DNA of 33,895 bases from an uncultured Lachnospiraceae bacterium. Its GTDB lineage: Bacteria; Bacillota; Clostridia; Lachnospirales; Lachnospiraceae. The stretch is taken from NCBI GenBank assembly GCA_900318375.1, contig ONKG01000042.1:1-33895 (forward strand), read 5' to 3'. Both the position numbers and the translations under genes were made by a program. The notes beneath the pieces were generated by a model. The model did no database searches. It worked only from the letters and a program-made list of their open reading frames with translations, and was not told the DNA's origin. This document shows positions 31,370-33,895 of the stretch, one piece after another. The stretch's first letter is position 1. Each line of letters begins with the position of its first letter.

Positions 31370-32651
31370 GCTTCAGCTGCTTACGTGATTCCTGCGAAAG
31401 ATATCCACGATATCCTGACTCGGTATAATACACTCCGTCATATTTCTTTTTGAACAATGATGACAGACCGCTGTCTTTCTGCTTTAACTTTTTGTACAAA
31501 TCTGCTGATAATACCAGCTGGTTCTTCTCCGCATATTCGTCTTCATTTTTATCAGCCTCTCCAACGGTTCTCCCTAACAGGATATTGTCTTTTTCACCTC
31601 TGGCTCCAATTTTTGCCGCAAACAGTCTTCCAATAGACTGACCGACACCTACAGATACCTGATATCCCTTGACAGCGTCAATTATCTTAAGACCGGCAAT
31701 TACTGCATCCACAACGCATGAGTAATCCCCGTAATCATGGAACAACGCCATCTCCCGATCACCCTGAAACTGAACATGAATACCGTTTCTTTCTTCGACA
31801 ACATCATACATAGCCGTAAGTATGTTTTGAGTCTTCACAGCCATTTCTTCTAAGTTTGCACCATCTTCGTCAAACTGGGAGGTGAAGTCCCTGACATCTG
31901 CAAACAGTGGTATGCCGTTAATTTTCTTACACTCTGTTTTTGAAAGATTTCTGTAGCTCAAAGGCTGATTTGCAGACCGGAAATACATGTCCTGTAAATC
32001 AACTTTTCTCGCTATTTCTACAGCTCTTTCAAAATCTCTTTTGAAATTGTATCTTACAGGAAGCTTAGCAATCTCTGCATCATAGCAACACGTCTGATCG
32101 TATTTTCTTATTGCGGTTGACGTTATCCTGCTAAAGCATTTCTTCTGATCTGAAGTTAATGCATCATATATATTTTCAGAAATCAGGACACGAGACGGAC
32201 TTGCCATGTTCTGCAGTTTTGCAGCATAGTTCGCCGTGAATCCAATTGTAGTCATTTCATCCGCATCTTTGCGTTTGAATTCAAACTCATAGAAAGGACC
32301 ATAACATGCTCCGGCATGTATACAGAACGGAAGAAGGGTTTTATACTTTGACACATTGGCGTTCAGATGCCCTGCCAATTCGAAGGCATATTTTGTGACA
32401 GCCGCAACGATTTCAAATGTCATGGGAACGCTGTCATTTTCTACGTACATGTGAAGACGCGAGCCAGTAATCTTTTCGACTCTAAACAGTCCTGAATAAT
32501 GTTTCAGTCCATACGCCTCTACAGAACTGAAAAATGTATCCAGTTCATGTATGGAGTGTTTTACCTCCTGGGTTGCCGCCTCTTCCATCTCAGCAACATC
32601 ATCAAAATTCGCAATGTTAATATAAAAATGGACTCCAGTTTTCTTCTGCAA
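31317..32651 (-). CDS. Two-domain class III nucleotide cyclase (PycC-like)
   Basis: 444 residues. The start is a TTG, six bases after AGGAGG and fifteen after the RloB-like stop. Domain 1 (about 5-170) has the cyclase fold but lacks both metal aspartates (YINIANF with Asn12; ITGSRL with Ser64), while keeping IGFTANYAAKLQ (Asn141, Lys145). Domain 2 (about 245-390) has both metal residues, FADVRDFT (Asp252) and FQGDRE (Asp298), but GRTVGEADK where the Asn/Arg pair would be. One composite active site per chain is implied, as in mammalian adenylyl cyclases. There are no transmembrane or sensor domains. With the PycTM-like effector downstream, a cyclic pyrimidine nucleotide alarm (cCMP or cUMP) is the likely product; base choice cannot be read here. 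Confidence 0.8.
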   Translation of the reverse strand: MQKKTGVHFYINIANFDDVAEMEEAATQEVKHSIHELDTFFSSVEAYGLKHYSGLFRVEKITGSRLHMYVENDSVPMTFEIVAAVTKYAFELAGHLNANVSKYKTLLPFCIHAGACYGPFYEFEFKRKDADEMTTIGFTANYAAKLQNMASPSRVLISENIYDALTSDQKKCFSRITSTAIRKYDQTCCYDAEIAKLPVRYNFKRDFERAVEIARKVDLQDMYFRSANQPLSYRNLSKTECKKINGIPLFADVRDFTSQFDEDGANLEEMAVKTQNILTAMYDVVEERNGIHVQFQGDREMALFHDYGDYSCVVDAVIAGLKIIDAVKGYQVSVGVGQSIGRLFAAKIGARGEKDNILLGRTVGEADKNEDEYAEKNQLVLSADLYKKLKQKDSGLSSLFKKKYDGVYYTESGYRGYLSQESRKQLKHDNAHNNYNKAWGIFVD

Positions 32652-32666
32652 ATTAACCCTCCTCGG

Positions 32667-33368
32667 TTAGTCAATAAAATGCTTTTGTGATTCCTCCGGC
32701 AAATATTTTGCCAGTTCTTCTACCAGTTCGTACACCTTGGTTCCCGGTGCAATATCTGTCGGAGAAAGACCTTTACGTTCTTTAATAATCCTCTTGGCAT
32801 ATCTGGCTGCCAGTTTTGGGTTTCCGTGTGTCATCAAGATATCGAACGTATCGGCGGCGTTTTTCTTATACTTGCCCACCCCCAACTGAGTGTATCTTTC
32901 ATTGAGAAAGCGTATATATTCCGTCCGATGATTGTTCGACGTGTAGTAAGCAAAATGCAGCATGAACCAAAACTCTATGCATTCATTGCTCCACGCTGCA
33001 TGGTACTGCACCAATGGGTTTTCTTTATTCAGCGACTCAGCCCGGCTGACAACCCCGTTAAAGTTCTGAGCCGGGAAGCTGTCTTTATCATAGACGCACC
33101 AGATCTGGCCCTTGGTAATCTGATTCTCTTTGACATACCGTTCAGCCTGACCGATCACACGCATTGTTTCTGCACCGCACGGTTCGATCTGGATCAAAAC
33201 CATGTCGCGATAAATAGGATTATCTTCAATCAGTTTTTTGAATCCACCGAAGTAGCGCGGCTCTGTCTGCTCTCCCTCACAGAAGATGTAATATCTGTAC
33301 TCTTTCATTTCCAGATGCTCTTGGCGGCGCTTCTTTCTCCAGTTTTCCGTTCCGATTTTTCTAGGCAT
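32667..33368 (-). CDS. rloB: RloB-like (AbiLii-like) TOPRIM protein
   Basis: 233 residues. A basic N-terminus (RKKRRQEHLE) precedes the TOPRIM glutamate motif YYIFCEGEQTEPRYF (about 26-40, Glu31) and the Asp motif IWCVYDKDSFP (Asp94, Asp96). HAAWSNECIEFWFMLHF follows, the pattern typical of RloB. RloB proteins pair with an ABC-type ATPase (RloA, or AbiLi in lactococcal AbiL) in phage defence, presumably as the nuclease partner. It overlaps the upstream ATPase gene by 8 bp (ATGCCTAG), so translation is coupled. It is followed after 15 bp by the cyclase gene, an unusual junction between two defence modules. Confidence 0.85.
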   Translation of the reverse strand: MPRKIGTENWRKKRRQEHLEMKEYRYYIFCEGEQTEPRYFGGFKKLIEDNPIYRDMVLIQIEPCGAETMRVIGQAERYVKENQITKGQIWCVYDKDSFPAQNFNGVVSRAESLNKENPLVQYHAAWSNECIEFWFMLHFAYYTSNNHRTEYIRFLNERYTQLGVGKYKKNAADTFDILMTHGNPKLAARYAKRIIKERKGLSPTDIAPGTKVYELVEELAKYLPEESQKHFID

Positions 33369-33895
33369 TCACAACACTCCAATCTATGATTTTTCTCAGA
33401 TACGGATCTGCGCCGTACTTACCGTCTTTGCGAACAACCTCGCCATTCCCGGTTTTGAATTCTACCAAAGAATACAGTTTTGAATTCTGATTGTTTCCTT
33501 TGGCAACGAACCAGATTTCATCGCGCCTGAACACTTCACTGTTCATTGTAGAAAGATCGTGGGAAGTGAAAACCAGCTGAGCACCATGTCGGTTTATCTC
33601 CATGTTGTTAAACAGCATGATGACATAGCGAAGAAGCACCGGATGGATTTTTGCGTCCAGTTCATCGATTACGAGTGCTGATCCGCAAACCAGACTCTTG
33701 GCAATAAAAGGAAGCAGACCAAACAGCTTCTTTGTTCCGCTGGATTCTTCAGACAGCGTAAGCTCTGCCTTATACCCATCCACATTATGCTGTGTGAAAA
33801 CTTCTATTTGATTGTTCTCCCTTTCTTCAACTCGGAAATCTTCAATATCGAGATCCATTTCCCTGATCATATCGAGGACCAGTTTTTTGATTTCG
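33361..33895 (-). CDS. RloA-like (AbiLi-like) ABC/AAA ATPase, partial at the window edge
   Basis: Only the C-terminal 178 codons are inside the window; the frame continues beyond 33895. Visible motifs are the signature-like LSEESSGTKKLFGLLPFI, Walker B ALVIDELDAKIHP and switch His in FTSHDLSTMN, the normal order for the C-lobe of an AAA_15/21-type ATPase such as RloA. Walker A must lie off the edge. It would couple ATP hydrolysis to the RloB-like protein encoded immediately downstream. The operon promoter is also outside the window. Confidence 0.8.
   Translation of the reverse strand, partial: EIKKLVLDMIREMDLDIEDFRVEERENNQIEVFTQHNVDGYKAELTLSEESSGTKKLFGLLPFIAKSLVCGSALVIDELDAKIHPVLLRYVIMLFNNMEINRHGAQLVFTSHDLSTMNSEVFRRDEIWFVAKGNNQNSKLYSLVEFKTGNGEVVRKDGKYGADPYLRKIIDWSVVNA

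Noticed and set aside
30782-32651. Classification as CBASS
   Set aside because: No CD-NTase (GS...DxD nucleotidyltransferase) is present. The synthase is a class III cyclase, so Pycsar-like is the closer assignment despite the E2-like partner.

Overview
The window looks like a piece of chromosome from an anaerobic, mid-GC Gram-positive bacterium of the Clostridia, most likely Lachnospiraceae-like. The grounds are strong AGGAGG ribosome binding sites, lipobox-bearing ABC binding proteins, a stand-alone etfBA pair, a DUF3990 locus and hairpin-rich interspersed repeats. This placement is inference; no rRNA or tRNA gene is present to confirm it.

Layout from left to right. (1) 1-3740, minus strand: a maltodextrin-type ABC importer (binding protein, MalF, MalG) with REP-like GGGACGGTCC palindromes at both ends. 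(2) 3740-8994: a gene remnant and two interspersed repeats, then two gamma-glutamyl-cysteine-ligase-type genes on the plus strand, convergent with a class II glutamine amidotransferase and a C39-like cysteine peptidase. This may be a gamma-glutamyl thiol or peptide locus. (3) 9669-13342, minus strand: a carboxymuconolactone decarboxylase-cupin fusion, a flavodoxin with a near-consensus operator-flanked promoter, and etfBA. A MITE-like inverted repeat lies at 10550-10684. (4) 13613-15893: a broken GNAT/CPBP junction, a small helix-turn-helix-like protein and an esterase. (5) 15927-18942, minus strand: a sulfonate/nitrate/pyrimidine-type ABC importer. It carries two copies of a roughly 150-bp four-hairpin repeat, one of them read in frame through the ATPase gene. 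(6) 19090-26482: a secreted 5'-nucleotidase, a long mannose-6-phosphate isomerase-like protein, a TetR regulator divergent from an EamA transporter, a GpsA-like dehydrogenase and a DUF1349 protein. (7) 26559-28090: a DUF3990/HTH pair with a palindromic operator, probably toxin-antitoxin. (8) 28106-29892: a nucleoside 2-deoxyribosyltransferase-like protein with a signal peptide, and a membrane dipeptidase preceded by a 16-bp tandem repeat.

(9) 30100-33895, minus strand, visibly more AT-rich: a defence operon that runs off the right edge. Its order is an RloA/AbiL-type ATPase (partial), an RloB-type TOPRIM protein, a class III nucleotide cyclase with two cyclase domains, a ubiquitin E2-like protein and a three-helix membrane protein with the PycTM/DUF5706 signature. 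The genes overlap or nearly touch (8 bp overlap, 15 bp gap, 53 bp overlap, 41 bp overlap) and end at one terminator. Cyclase plus PycTM-like effector is the Pycsar architecture. The added E2-like protein is a partner known to me from short type II CBASS, not from characterised Pycsar systems. This operon is the best candidate in the window for an undescribed system.

The second theme is the four-hairpin repeat family: four copies near 4198, 4463, 16821 and 17393, with compensated stems. One copy contributes about 55 residues to an ABC ATPase, and one lies in the leader of the first ligase gene.
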